From Gracilaria gracilis (Eukaryota > Rhodophyta > Florideophyceae > Gracilariales > Gracilariaceae), in contig JARGSG010000192.1 in assembly GCA_030374805.1 (NCBI GenBank), positions 1 through 38,336 on the forward strand: 38,336 bases of DNA. Direction: 5' to 3'. Shown in pieces: positions 28,936-38,336 of the stretch. The position numbers and the translations under genes are program-made. The first letter of the stretch is position 1. Each line of letters opens with the position of its first letter. The notes beneath the pieces are model-generated. The model had not been told where the DNA came from. It worked only from the letters and a program-made list of their open reading frames with translations, and did not search any database.

Positions 28936-30604
28936 CAGTTAAATCAATCACATTGTTCGTGGTACCCGTTCTGCACTCCATTTGGTTTCGTCTGAGCAGC
29001 CCAGTCTCGGGCTCTGCTTTGCTCATGAGGTACACGGCCGTCCTCATATGGTATTCTTCTTTGTCTGAAGACAATGACTCGACATCGGCCTCCACCACCA
29101 TCAATGTCGTAATCAGGAAGCGAACAGTCGAATCGAATGACCAGTGGAGTAGGTGCTAAAGGTCTTTGGACCCTACCTTGGCTCAGATAGGTGTCAGCAA
29201 CAATCAAGATATGTACAACACCCGCAGCCAGGCCAAGCAACGCCTTCATCATCTGTCTCCTCGCCTTGCCATAGGCTTTCTGTGTTCTGGGAAGAGGTAT
29301 ACTGATGCAAATCAGGCTTCAAATGGCCTAAAACGGTTTGAATGTTCAACGCTCGAAACATTGGAATCGCACGCAAAACCTCACCCAACGCACATGTAAC
29401 AATGGGATGTCCAGCATGGATCACGACAGAGAGTGGATGCGATTGTGTGGAAACATGCGTATACAAACTGCAACTCACGGATAAGATAGAAGGCTTTCTC
29501 TGACATGGCCAACAAAATCGCTTTCCCCCCAGCATTGTAGTAGGCGTGGCCAGGAAACGAGCAGATAACCGACGACCCGCATGGCGTCTCGAGCGACGCT
29601 TTCGACGTTGAGAAGCTTTCAAAAAGACAGCGACACCTAGAGATCCTATCTCCCGCTTCAAGAGCATCAGTTCATCGTTCCCGAGCTTCATGCTGCTGTT
29701 CACAACCGCAACATCCATCACACCATCCAAGTGTCGTTGACCTCCCGGCTCGTGAGAAGATTGCTCGCAATGAACACTGTATTGAATGTTCTCGACATCT
29801 ATCAAACCTCCGTGGGTATCCCTTGCACTTTTCCCATAGCAAGGACTCCACAGAACCGTCGTGTGATTTCTCAAAAGTGCTTCGAGACATGAGGTTATAT
29901 TCAATGGGATATAACAACAAGCGGTTGAGGTTAATTCCGGCTATGGCGAGAATGCGGGGTCGGCGACTGGGAGGAAGAGCGCGACAGTAATCTCTGATTA
30001 GTGCAGCGCATGGGTGAGAACGCAACCCAGCTTCTTCTGCTTGGTCGACTAAGAGCAAGCTTATTCGCCGTAAATGCAGTTTGTTTGTTCGCGCATGGCC
30101 TAAGGCCAAATGTGGTTTGGTTATAACTATGTCATGTTCTGCCAAGAGTGTGTCTAAAGCACATTCACTTGTTACTTGTTGAGTTCCATGTCGTATGGTG
30201 GGTAGCTGACCATGCGAAGAAAACAGAAACAAATAGCGTTCAGCGTTGTGATTGGAAGTGAGTATCAGCGCAGAGCGCAGAGGGCGTCTGATTGCCACGG
30301 GATCCTTTGAGCGGCGGATGCGCTCTACCTGAAGAAAGTTTTGCACGGACTCGATGAGTAATCGCTCACGTGGGTTCGGAGGGGCATGGATGACGTTCTG
30401 GTTACGTGGGATGAGAATGAGCAAGTTATGAAGTTCGAGGCGTGGTAATGAACGTCGCAAGTCGTCCATATCGGAAGATGAAGACGGCAATGGCGCTGTC
30501 TTCGAAACGACTCGTTTCTCGGAAACTATCTCTACTGCCGGTGAGGAGGAACTCGGGGCGGGGCAACCCGCCCGCGATGTTGGACTCCGGGGGATGTCCG
30601 ACAT
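28936..30604 (-). CDS. DCL: N-terminal degenerate helicase region of the Dicer gene, split over several frames
   Basis: Three or four minus-strand frames in succession follow the order of a Dicer helicase but with the ATPase residues changed. From 30604: RNQNVIHAPPNPRERLLIE sits where Walker A (PTGSGKT) should be; ISLLLVDQAEEAG..HPCAAL matches the DECH box region with DECH lost; LPPSRRPRILAIAG matches RPRIFGLTASP with the TAS motif lost. From 29904: LLKREIGSLG and TCALGEVLRAIPMF resemble the second lobe. From about 29290: HILIVADTYLSQG and PLVIRFD match motif V. Motif VI (QxxGRAR) is not visible. From about 29110: EEYHMRTAVYLM and NNVIDLTDDDD lead into the main frame, probably through an A6 run near 28,886. 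Frame changes could be short introns or single-base errors. Start ATG 30604 is tentative. Confidence 0.75.
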
Positions 30605-31179
30605 GATGAAAGTACCGCAACCAAGCCGGAGAGCAAAAGAATCGGATGAAGGGGTTGTTGTTCGTGATGTGACTGGGAAGGGCTACGAAAGCCGCGGGGA
30701 AACAAGTACGTGCAGTGAACGAGCACATAAAGATTATGAGGCACGTCCGGTCGTCAGCACGCCGGAACGGACAAGCGCGAGGATGCACCGTAGAGCTTGC
30801 AAACTCTGCTATGGTTTGGTGCCACAAACTTCAGCATCTTTAAGAGTTGTCCGTTTCGTTTGCGGTTGAACAGTGAAGCTTTGTAGATAGATACAAGGCT
30901 GAAGTTACAGGCTGGTTTTTATTTGGGGGAGTAGAACACGTCACACGTGCTGCGATTTTGACCAATTTTCGTTTGATCCCCACCCCCGACAGCTGTGTGA
31001 TCTGCGGTTGCGAGCACGTCCTCCGAGTCGCAAGCTTCGACAGCTTTGGGACCACCGCACGCTTTCCTTCACACTTCACCAGCTCGCAACTTTTGCGAAA
31101 CAACGCTTGACAGCATCTATTCTGCGACGCTTGCACTCTTGTACATTCTCTCCTTCCTTACCTCAATCTGCGCCTCGAA
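30605..31179. promoter_or_regulatory. Divergent intergenic region between Dicer and peptide deformylase
   Basis: About 575 nt separating two divergent genes, so it should hold both promoters. I see no strong TATA box or repeated motif. Open frames on both strands here (30426-30827 minus, 30594-30869 plus, 31008-31451 plus) show no family features. Confidence 0.4.
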
Positions 31180-31935
31180 ATGCAGTCAAACACAATGAAG
31201 GCTGGCTTCATTCAGTCAGGCATGCGCTGTCTTCGCCGTCAGACAACGCTGTACCACACCTCAAGCACCGCACCAAGCAAGATGTTATCGCCTCGTCGTC
31301 GTCGTGTTCGAATCTCGCACATCCGCTGTCAAGCCAATGCACAAGAAGCGCAAGTCTCCGAGGAGATAGACCCGGGCGCAGTGGAAGGTACTTCGCTTCG
31401 CATTCTCAAGTATCCACACCCGCTGCTGCGCGCGGAAAACGAGACTGTTGACCAGTTTGATGGCACGCTAAAACAGACTGCTCGCGAGATGTTGCGAATC
31501 ATGTACGCAAGCCAGGGCGTTGGGCTGGCTGCGCCGCAAGTTGGCATTAACAAACGTCTCATGGTGTTCAATCCCGAGGGCGACGAGCGTGCGTTCATAC
31601 AAGAAGTCGTTCTGGTGAATCCTGAGATCATCGCAACTTCAAAGAAGACCGATGTCGAAATGGAGGGCTGTCTCTCATTTCCTGGGATGGCGGGCCGTGT
31701 TCGACGCCACGAATGGGTGAAAGTGGAAGCGCAGCGATTGAACGGAAAGCGATTCAAAACAAAATTCGAGGGATGGAAGGCCAGAATCTTTCAGCACGAG
31801 TACGATCACTTGCAGAAGACCCTGTACGTCGACCGGTTAGAAGAAGACGACAAGCCCAACGTGAAAGAAAGACTCGCCGAATTAGTCGATGCATATCGGA
31901 AAGAGCCATATCAAGGTATGGAACCGTCGTTGTAG
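31180..31935 (+). CDS. PDF: Organellar peptide deformylase
   Basis: Removes the formyl group from N-terminal methionine of proteins made in plastid or mitochondrion. 251 residues with a basic, Ser-rich N-terminal extension of about 60 residues (SPRRRRVRISHIRC) suited to organelle import. All three deformylase motifs are intact: GVGLAAPQVGI (motif 1), EGCLSFPG (motif 2, metal-binding Cys) and QHEYDHL (motif 3, HExxH metal site with the catalytic Glu). KYPHPLLR near the domain start is also typical. The C-terminal tail and HLQKTLYVDRL fit the eukaryotic PDF1B-like group, which serves the plastid, though the target cannot be fixed here. Intact single exon. It is convergent with the next gene. 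Confidence 0.97.
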   Translation: MQSNTMKAGFIQSGMRCLRRQTTLYHTSSTAPSKMLSPRRRRVRISHIRCQANAQEAQVSEEIDPGAVEGTSLRILKYPHPLLRAENETVDQFDGTLKQTAREMLRIMYASQGVGLAAPQVGINKRLMVFNPEGDERAFIQEVVLVNPEIIATSKKTDVEMEGCLSFPGMAGRVRRHEWVKVEAQRLNGKRFKTKFEGWKARIFQHEYDHLQKTLYVDRLEEDDKPNVKERLAELVDAYRKEPYQGMEPSL

Positions 31936-32206
31936 TTGTTGAAGATAGGGTGTCGTACTTGCGAAGCGAATCAAGGCATCGTACCCTTGGTAAATCAAGT
32001 GATGCGAGTGAGAAGTGTAAAACATAATAGGTAGGCGTGATGTGAAACAACTTTTTTTATTCCAATAGAATGAGATTTGGGTAAGTTATATTACCCTCAC
32101 AGTTACACTTGGTTATTTACTTCCAATGCCCGTAGCACAACAACAAACGGAAAAGCCCTTTTTCTACGTATTGATTCAGTTGGCGACCCGAACAGTTTCG
32201 AAATGG
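31936..32206. other. Short intergenic region between convergent genes
   Basis: About 270 nt of 3' flanks; T-rich stretch near 32050. Nothing else visible. Confidence 0.5.
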
Positions 32207-32881
32207 TTACACAGCTTTCTGCATCTCTCGAATGAGAGCATCGAAGCATTTGGTGGTGAGATCAACAAGCTGAGATTCAGTATGTCGGTCGAGGATAAGA
32301 TCCCTGACCGCCAGTAGAGTAGATTCAACAAGTGTGCTCTCAATTCCCACCTCGTGGTGAAGAAGCCTCATGATGCCAACGTTGTTCTCATGCATGTAAT
32401 CAGCAGAACCGGCTGCAATGCCATAGCTTACTACTCTTACCAGAAGGCGTACATTCTTCTCAAAAATTGGCTGTACTACCTCATCCAGATGCGCAGCCAT
32501 CTCAGAAACCTTCTTCTCAATCTCTTCGGAGTGAACCAGGATAGTGGCAGCCACAGGTCCGCCGGGCAACATGTGTGCGTTGGTAGCGAGTTCATCCAAA
32601 GGCGTGAGTACTCGGGCCGTGTCATTCTTGCGGAACAGAGTTGCAGTTGTGGCCGAAAAATCATCGCCGGCACGGAACAGCGACTTGTGACACTGGATGT
32701 ACGACTGAAGCTGCATGGCACGTGATGTCAAGACTGTGGTGGTCTTGGTCTTCTCTGTGGTGATCATCGACGGCGCTGTGCGACAGGCGTGCGCTGGACG
32801 ACGGCGGGGCAACGAGGTCTTCGCGGCAAAGGAAGTGGAGGCGCCGGAGAGCGGAAGAGCGGTAAGTGGGATGAATGCCAT
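32207..32881 (-). CDS. Phycobiliprotein-like plastid protein without the bilin-binding Cys
   Basis: 224 residues. The first ~45 (MAFIPLTALPLSGASTSFAA, then an Arg-rich stretch) form a red-algal-type transit peptide with early Phe. The mature part is all-helical. Its C-terminal ~95 residues align by eye with the phycobilisome globin-like fold: LLVRVVSYGIAAGSADYMHE against the usual LRYVSYAIxAGDxSxLDE, then NNVGIMRLLHHEVGI against the conserved GLRETYxALGV, then a helix and FDALIREMQ at the end like the usual YFDYIxxxL. At the position of the conserved chromophore Cys (CLRD) it reads FEKN, and the Asp that holds the bilin ring is Asn. So it may be a bilin-free relative, perhaps structural or regulatory in phycobilisomes. 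Similarity is remote; an unrelated helical plastid protein is possible. Confidence 0.5.
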   Translation of the reverse strand: MAFIPLTALPLSGASTSFAAKTSLPRRRPAHACRTAPSMITTEKTKTTTVLTSRAMQLQSYIQCHKSLFRAGDDFSATTATLFRKNDTARVLTPLDELATNAHMLPGGPVAATILVHSEEIEKKVSEMAAHLDEVVQPIFEKNVRLLVRVVSYGIAAGSADYMHENNVGIMRLLHHEVGIESTLVESTLLAVRDLILDRHTESQLVDLTTKCFDALIREMQKAV

Positions 32882-34218
32882 ATTTGGTTGTGATACAGGA
32901 GAAACGGAAGGTAAGCAAGCTTGGGTAGTTAGAAGAGCGAGGATGTTGCCGTGAGCGGGCGTTGTGCTAGGCGAGGCAATGGCACTAAGTACGGACGAAC
33001 GAAAGTACGGAGAAACGTCGAGTTAGTAGCTCCCACAGACGCTGACGCTGAGTGCGGGCAGCGGACGAAACAGTGGTCGGTGAATGGCCAGCGCGCGTCG
33101 TTCGCTTGTTTGCCACATCCGACGCGCCGTGTTGCACACGTTGCGCGCGTGAACACGAGCCATCGCTGCTGGCGGTTGTTTCTCTCCGCCTCGCGGCGAG
33201 CACCTTTTTTCCGTTGAGTTTCTGCGGGGCGTTTTTTGTGCCCGTGCGGCTCGTTGCGCAGACACTTGGGCGAATGTGCACTCGGGGAGGCGGATGGCTT
33301 GCGGTGGATGGAGGCCTTCGCAGTTAGCTTTGGTGTTAACTGGCGACACCACCGCCTCACGTCGCTGCTTTCGTTGGTTCTCTCATCCGATGCAATTCTG
33401 CTCATCGGAAATGCTAATTCTCACATGAGTTCTATTCAACTTGATGTGACATCAGCTGTTTGTGGCGAACAAATAGAAAAAGGATATCGTCTCAGAGTAA
33501 AGTTAATCACCTTCTTCAGCTCACGAGGTATCATAGTGAATTTATCAATGGATCCCTATGATACGTATCTTTGCTGAAACTCTTTGTAACTTTACTGTCC
33601 AGATCCGGAGTTGACTGTGAATGATGCTGTTCGTCTTTGCCGTGAATAGGTAAGCTCAATCTTGTCGGCTTATCACCTTGGCACTGCCAGCCGTGGTTGG
33701 CACGGTCATCGCAAATGCCGCGGTATCATACATTATGTTAAAAAAACCAAATCCAATTTGTGGCAAGTAGCGTTTCCCTTGTATCTTACCTTTGTAGCTT
33801 GAAAGCGTGGGTATCTTCTTCGACATGTATGATAACCTTATTATTCATTGGTCCGTGCTGGCCAAGGACAAAGAACTTCACATACGAAGGTACAATTCGT
33901 CACTGGCGGGGCAAATCTTTTGCCGTTTCCTCATCTGCCCAATATCTAGCTTGGTCGGGGTTTAGCGTTTTACCAGCTAAGTTTTGTCAGGGCAAACAAC
34001 AAGATCGTGTGACAATCGAAACGCATCTTGGAGTCGTTTCTCGGTACAAGTACCAACGGTACTCGCACGAGAAAAACGTGGACATGCAAAGCGTTGAGAT
34101 ATCCTCGTGACCGCTCCGTCCCCCCCCCCCCCCCCCCCCCCCCAAGAAGAAAAACACTGATTCCCCTTGATACCACTTTCTTCAACGGATACGGCATTCA
34201 GTCAGCTTTTTCCAAACG
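32882..34218. other. Intergenic region upstream of the monooxygenase
   Basis: About 1.3 kb. The first part is the promoter side of the phycobiliprotein-like gene; the second leads to the monooxygenase. Open frames (32951-33217, 33236-33577, 33760-34110) have no recognisable features. Holds a long poly-C run listed separately. Confidence 0.5.
34120..34143. repeat. Poly-C homopolymer, about 24 C
   Basis: Uninterrupted run of C on the plus strand, about 75 bp before the monooxygenase ATG. The exact length is not reliable in any sequencing method. Confidence 0.9.
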
Positions 34219-35891
34219 ATGCAGGAACAAAATCCGCTTCAGCAACCACCCGCTACTAGAATTGGCATAATAGGCGGAGGAATCGCCGGAATATGCGCAG
34301 CACGAGCATGCATTCTCCGCGGTCTTAATGTCACAGTATTCGACATGCGTTCTGAGCTGGGTGGCATCTGGTCCTCAGAAAACTCGCCCATCTTCGATGC
34401 ACTCACCACCAATACGGCCACTTTCGAAACGTGCACTTCTGATATTTCACCACCCCGTGTTTTCTCAAGTCCAAGTCTCTCGAAATATGACGATCTCTGT
34501 TTTACTCGTGAAGAAATGGTCGACTACATCCAGATCGTCATTAAGAACACCCCTGGATTGTTTGAATGCGCAATGCTAAATACAGAAGTTATTTCCGTCA
34601 AACAAAAGCCTTCCAAGGTATATGATATTATCTTTCAAACAGATGGAGCTGTTCTTAAAGAGCTGGAATTCGACAAGGTTGTCATAGCTACTGGATATTT
34701 TCACACTCCTTTCTCCCACCGCCTTCCGAGCTACCAGGAATAGAAGTATACAAGGATAAGATTATGCATGTCCAGAAATACAAGAACCCTTTGCAGCTAA
34801 AGGGAAAGCGTGTTTTGGTTGTCGGAGGCTCTGTGTCTGGTTGTGAAGCGGCTGGTGACATGCTTTGCTTCGAGGCCTCTGAAGGTCCAGCAAGCGTTAC
34901 CCTGAATACCAGAACGATGCGTTTCCTTCTTCTCAAACAACACGAGGGTGAAGTTCTCATGTCGAAGGTATGCACCCGTTTCCATAGACTTCGTGATCTT
35001 GCGGGGCGATTAGGAAATGAACATTATGCCAAAAACATGCATACGTTCATTCCTCAGTTTCTTTCAAACAGTGATTTCCCTGCCCCAGAACCAACCGGTC
35101 CTATAAAGGTTCCATTTGTCCCAGCCTGGGCCCCCGTCAATGGAAAGTTGTACCAAGCCTGTCAACAGAACAAGCTTGAATGGAAGATATCTCCCCTTGA
35201 GTGTATTACCGAGAGTGGTGCCCGGTTTAAAGATGGTACTGCTGGTGACTATGACGTTATAGTGTTTTCGTCGGGTTATAAGCTTTCCCTTCCCTTTCTG
35301 GAGGAAGATGTTCAAAGGGCTATATTTGCCGATGGAGTGAACCTGCTGGATTTATATGATAACACATTTCACCCCGATGTGGCCAATATGGCATTCGTGG
35401 GCATGTATCCGCCTGGTTCGGCGTATACTCCTATGGTTGATAACCAGTCAAGGTGGGTGGCTCGGGTTTTCAGTGGTGACACCCCACTTCCAAGCTACGA
35501 AAGGATGAAGAAAGGTGTACAACAATACAAACAAACCCGTAGTTCCCCAAACTCTCGCTTCTTGGTTACTGGCTATGACATTCTCGACGTTTTCGCCAAG
35601 CACGGTGGCTTCGAAGTGGATCTTGCGAAATACCCTGAGTTAAGCAAGGCGCTTCTCTTGGGTCCATTGGTTCCAGCCCAATTTCGCTTATTCGGAGAAC
35701 AGCATTCAGAAAGTGCTATGGAAGACACAATCAGACAATTTGAAGCCGGTGGGTTTAAGGTTGGGGACAACGTTGTGAGCATGGAAACCTATGAAGAGCT
35801 CAATACGGTTTGCCAGATTTTGCAAGAGCAAGGTAACTGTCCACCCAGCCTTCCGGCAGCAATTAGGAATTTAGTAGTATCCGATAGATAG
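34219..35891 (+). CDS. Flavin-containing monooxygenase, coding frame broken by one base
   Basis: FAD- and NADPH-dependent enzyme that oxygenates nitrogen or sulfur in small molecules. The first frame (34219-34743) has the FAD dinucleotide motif RIGIIGGGIAGICAA, the ELGGIW motif and KVVIATGYFHTP. The second (34764-35891, open back to at least 34710) has the NADPH motif KRVLVVGGSVSGCEAA, the FMO-like region DKIMHVQKYKNP and VFSSGYKLSLPF. The two meet at 34708-34713: after HTPF the family sequence resumes as LPPPSELPGIEV one frame back, so one T is missing from the cctttctccc context. The full product is about 557 residues, normal for the plant/fungal group. Substrate cannot be told. No targeting peptide is seen. 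A frameshifted pseudogene is possible, but both halves are otherwise intact. Confidence 0.92.
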
Positions 35892-36801
35892 CTGGTACTC
35901 GATCAGCGTAACACCACTGCACAACCACAAGGGTATAGCTTGGATCCAATTCGTGAAGAAAAGAGTTATTGATGTTCGGGGTCATTAACAAGACGGGGTG
36001 GCCGCCATCTTTGAAGAAAGACCCACATAGATGTGAGGAATCAACGTATCGCTCTCGACATTATAAAGTGAAGACATCTGTTATGCTAGAGGTGGAAAGA
36101 GCGGGAAGAATTCGTTTATCTCTCACGCCTTGGACATTTACGCAGTACAGTATTTTTGCGCTCTACCTGCAGGACACCGATATTCTCACTACAATCTCTT
36201 TCTAACGTTAGATACCGCACAGCGTTGAACTCCATGTTGTCGACCACCCTCATTACATTGCTCTCACTATCTGTTACGACATTTCTACCATTTGCCACTG
36301 GGAAGTACGTCACTGGCAAATGAGAAAGATCGCCACGGATCCGAAAATTAGTCCTGAACGCATTTGGTGGGTGGAAAATGAACCGATCCCGGAAAATGTC
36401 TCTGGTACAGCTGAATCAAGTGAAGTCGAAGCACTGTTTCATTTCCAATCCCTTTTTTATCGTTTTCCCGTGTTCCTTGGGTCCCGGCCTTCACGTCAAT
36501 GATACTAATAGGGTAGAAGAGTGAGCGGGCGCTTCCGTAATGTTTGAGATAGCATATAAATAATGTCCCCCATCACAACATTGGCTTTTCATTCTCACCA
36601 TGTGAACTGAACTCAAGCTCCATTGTATCAAACAGAAAACCCCAGGAATGTCCTGAGGCTGTTTAGAGATTTCCGTAGCTGATCAACTGAGAATTTGGTG
36701 CTTCTTCTTTTTCAATAGCAATACGCTGGCTCCGGTTAGCTCACCAGTTGGACGTTGTCGAAGTTTAGTCCCACTCAACAAACCCATTTACATGACCAAC
36801 T
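35892..36801. other. Intergenic region between convergent FMO and E2
   Basis: About 900 nt. Short frames at 35969-36205 and 36320-36502 have no family features. A catataaataatg patch lies near 36,552. I see no gene. Confidence 0.5.
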
Positions 36802-38336
36802 CTATGATATCGTTTCAAGTAAGTGTGTCAGATCCTTCAAAAACTTTGCTGCATCCAGCTCCATATATGTGACGATGATCGGCAGTTAATGTTACCTTCA
36901 TTTCCTTGTGCACGCCAACGAAGCCATTTTCCTGCATGGCAACAACAGGCTTCGATGCACCGATTGCGAGGATTCCGGAACGCCAGGAGGCAGAATCGCA
37001 TCGAATTGATCGACTCCAAACCATTCCCAGATTGCTTATAACAAAGGTTCCACTACTGTACTTCTTTCGGGGTCAACTTCTTTTCCATAGCTCGATTCAC
37101 CAAAGTCCTTCCAATTCCGAGACAAACTGTACAGATCAGTTTTGTCGCATTTATCAGCGTGGGGTGTGATCAGCCCGCCGTCTTTCAAAGCAACAGCCAT
37201 AGCCACGTTAACATCTGGTCTGTAAACGATCGAACCGGCCGCATATTGCAGCATTCATGATTGGGTGTTTGGTCAAAACTATAGCCACGGCCTTAGCAAG
37301 GAGGGCGGAAATAGTAACCCTTTGGGTTTCAACTTTGCATACAGCTCATCCAATCCAGTCGTCTTGATTGTATACGTCAGTCGGAATACCGGAACGCTTA
37401 GGGATGCGGCCATGTTCTGCACGACAGCCTTTTGCATTGCATTCATTGGACTACGCACCAGCGGGCATCTCTGCTCTATCGCTGTCTTAGAGTCAGCTTG
37501 GATCGTAGCCTTTGACGCACCGTTCTGCGGGGACGACATCCTTTGGAACTTTCTTCTCCACGGTTACTGGGGACTTTCCAGCCGCCTTGAGAAACGTCCT
37601 CTGCCGTGATACGTCCAAAGTTCGGTGCCCGTGACGGTAGCAAGGTCGATCTTTTCCTTCTTTGCTATTTTCTTAGCTTCAGGCGTGGCGACGTCTCTAC
37701 CGGGTTGCGGGACGTAAGGCTGAACCGGCAACGATTCTTTGGCCTTCAATACGTCGGCTTCAACAATTCGTCCATTTCGGTCCCGTACCCTTTACATACT
37801 TCAGATCAATACCTCTTTCTTCGCTGTAGCCTTTGCCAATGGTGAGGCGATAATCCGGCCTTCATTCACTACAGCAAGCGGATTCAGAAACTGCAGCTCC
37901 AGGTGCTGCCCGGTGGCGAGGCAGGTGGTGCTTGAACTTCTGCTTTTGATGTTTGTGTTGCTGACGCAGTCGGAGTCGAACGCCGATTCCGATGCGCTCG
38001 CCGGTGCTAGACGTGGCCACCACGCCTTGACGACAGAATATCTGCTTCAGTCTTTGCGACGTATGCGACCGGTTCTCCAACTGGACAGCTTTCACCAGCC
38101 TCAACCAAAATGTGCGCAATGTAGCCATCTTCAAATGATTCGACATCCATGTCTGCTTTATCGCTCTCCACAACCATGAATATTTCGCCAAACGCTTATG
38201 GGATCGCCTTCGGATTTTGTCCAGTCCACACCACCCGTCCATCAGTCATGGTTGAGCTCAGTGCCGGCATGATTACTTCTGCGAAATTTAGGTTTCTCAG
38301 CGGAAGCAGACTTTGCGGGGGGTGCAACAGAGGCGG
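36802..38336 (-). CDS. Plastid-type pyruvate dehydrogenase E2 (dihydrolipoamide acetyltransferase), partial and indel-riddled
   Basis: Core enzyme of the plastid pyruvate dehydrogenase complex, which makes acetyl-CoA for fatty acids. Reading the minus strand from the window edge: an Ala/Lys/Pro linker, a lipoyl domain (MPALSSTMTDG, lipoyl-Lys in VESDKADMDVESFEDGY, AYVAKTEADI), an E3-binding region (IIASPLAKATAKK and ATPEAKKIAKKEKIDL), then the catalytic domain (SPMNAMQKAVVQNMAASL, YRPDVNVAMAVALKDGGLIT, DLYSLSRNWKD, GTFVISNLGMFG, active-site TADHRHIYGA). The linker before the visible lipoyl domain suggests another one beyond the window. VAYVAKTEADI and the DMDVESFEDGY form are typical of plastid E2. 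The sequence needs at least a dozen single-base frame changes, yet almost every residue is conserved, which fits sequence error better than gene decay. The 3' end is taken from the restored frame and is approximate. Confidence 0.9.

Noticed and set aside
28814..29252. Small minus-strand frames as independent genes
   Set aside because: They read as successive pieces of the Dicer helicase second lobe and linker in shifted frames.
31290..31330. ttcgaatct resembling a tRNA T-loop
   Set aside because: Lies inside the peptide deformylase coding region and no acceptor or anticodon stem surrounds it.

Overview
This window is a piece of eukaryotic nuclear DNA, most likely from a unicellular red alga or a close relative with a primary-type plastid. 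The evidence is a mix of plastid-directed proteins (class II DAHP synthase, an HCF164/TxlA-type thioredoxin, a plastid-type pyruvate dehydrogenase E2, a peptide deformylase and a putative phycobiliprotein-like protein) and ordinary nuclear genes (TIM17, Ku80, Dicer, Twinkle). Several putative transit peptides carry an early phenylalanine (MAFI.., MSCAAF.., MFT..), which is typical of red algae and glaucophytes. Genes are compact; the few introns I can place are short (78 to 156 nt) with GT..AG ends. The species cannot be fixed from the sequence alone.

Layout. 0-4.3 kb: TIM17 (+), tryptophan 2,3-dioxygenase (-), thylakoid thioredoxin (+). 4.3-7.5 kb: a stretch with no recognisable gene but several small repeats. 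7.5-9.2 kb: an ORF with an internal duplication and a metallo-beta-lactamase-fold protein (+). 9.2-10.7 kb: a GC-rich, low-complexity tract with a possible zinc-finger gene on the minus strand. 10,676-17,490: a complete Ty1/copia LTR retrotransposon with a CACGC target-site duplication, inserted into that GC-rich tract. 18-20.4 kb: Ku80 (+). 20.8-21.8 kb: a probable mitochondrial trypsin-fold peptidase (+). 21.9-22.6 kb: a 5'-truncated Twinkle helicase. 23.1-24.8 kb: a three-exon plastid DAHP synthase (+). 25.4-30.6 kb: a Dicer-like gene (-) with a degenerate helicase region. 31.2-31.9 kb: peptide deformylase (+). 32.2-32.9 kb: phycobiliprotein-like protein (-). 34.2-35.9 kb: flavin monooxygenase (+). 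36.8-38.3 kb: plastid pyruvate dehydrogenase E2 (-), running off the window.

A theme runs across the whole window. Several otherwise well-conserved genes (TDO, FMO, E2, the Dicer N-terminus, the copia ORFs) are broken by single-base length changes while the protein sequence either side stays conserved. The two LTRs also differ, by my reading, only in indels, mostly in homopolymers. The simplest reading is residual indel error from long-read sequencing; true pseudogenes, real frameshifting or transcript editing are less likely alternatives that RNA data would separate.

The genes do not form an operon-like system; this is a normal eukaryotic neighbourhood. The most unusual biology I see is: a Dicer that keeps the helicase fold outline but has lost the ATPase motifs and carries SUMO-interaction-like motifs; a nuclear-encoded phycobiliprotein-like protein without the bilin-binding cysteine; a trypsin-fold peptidase with cysteine at the nucleophile position; and a Twinkle fragment starting abruptly at a base-composition boundary.
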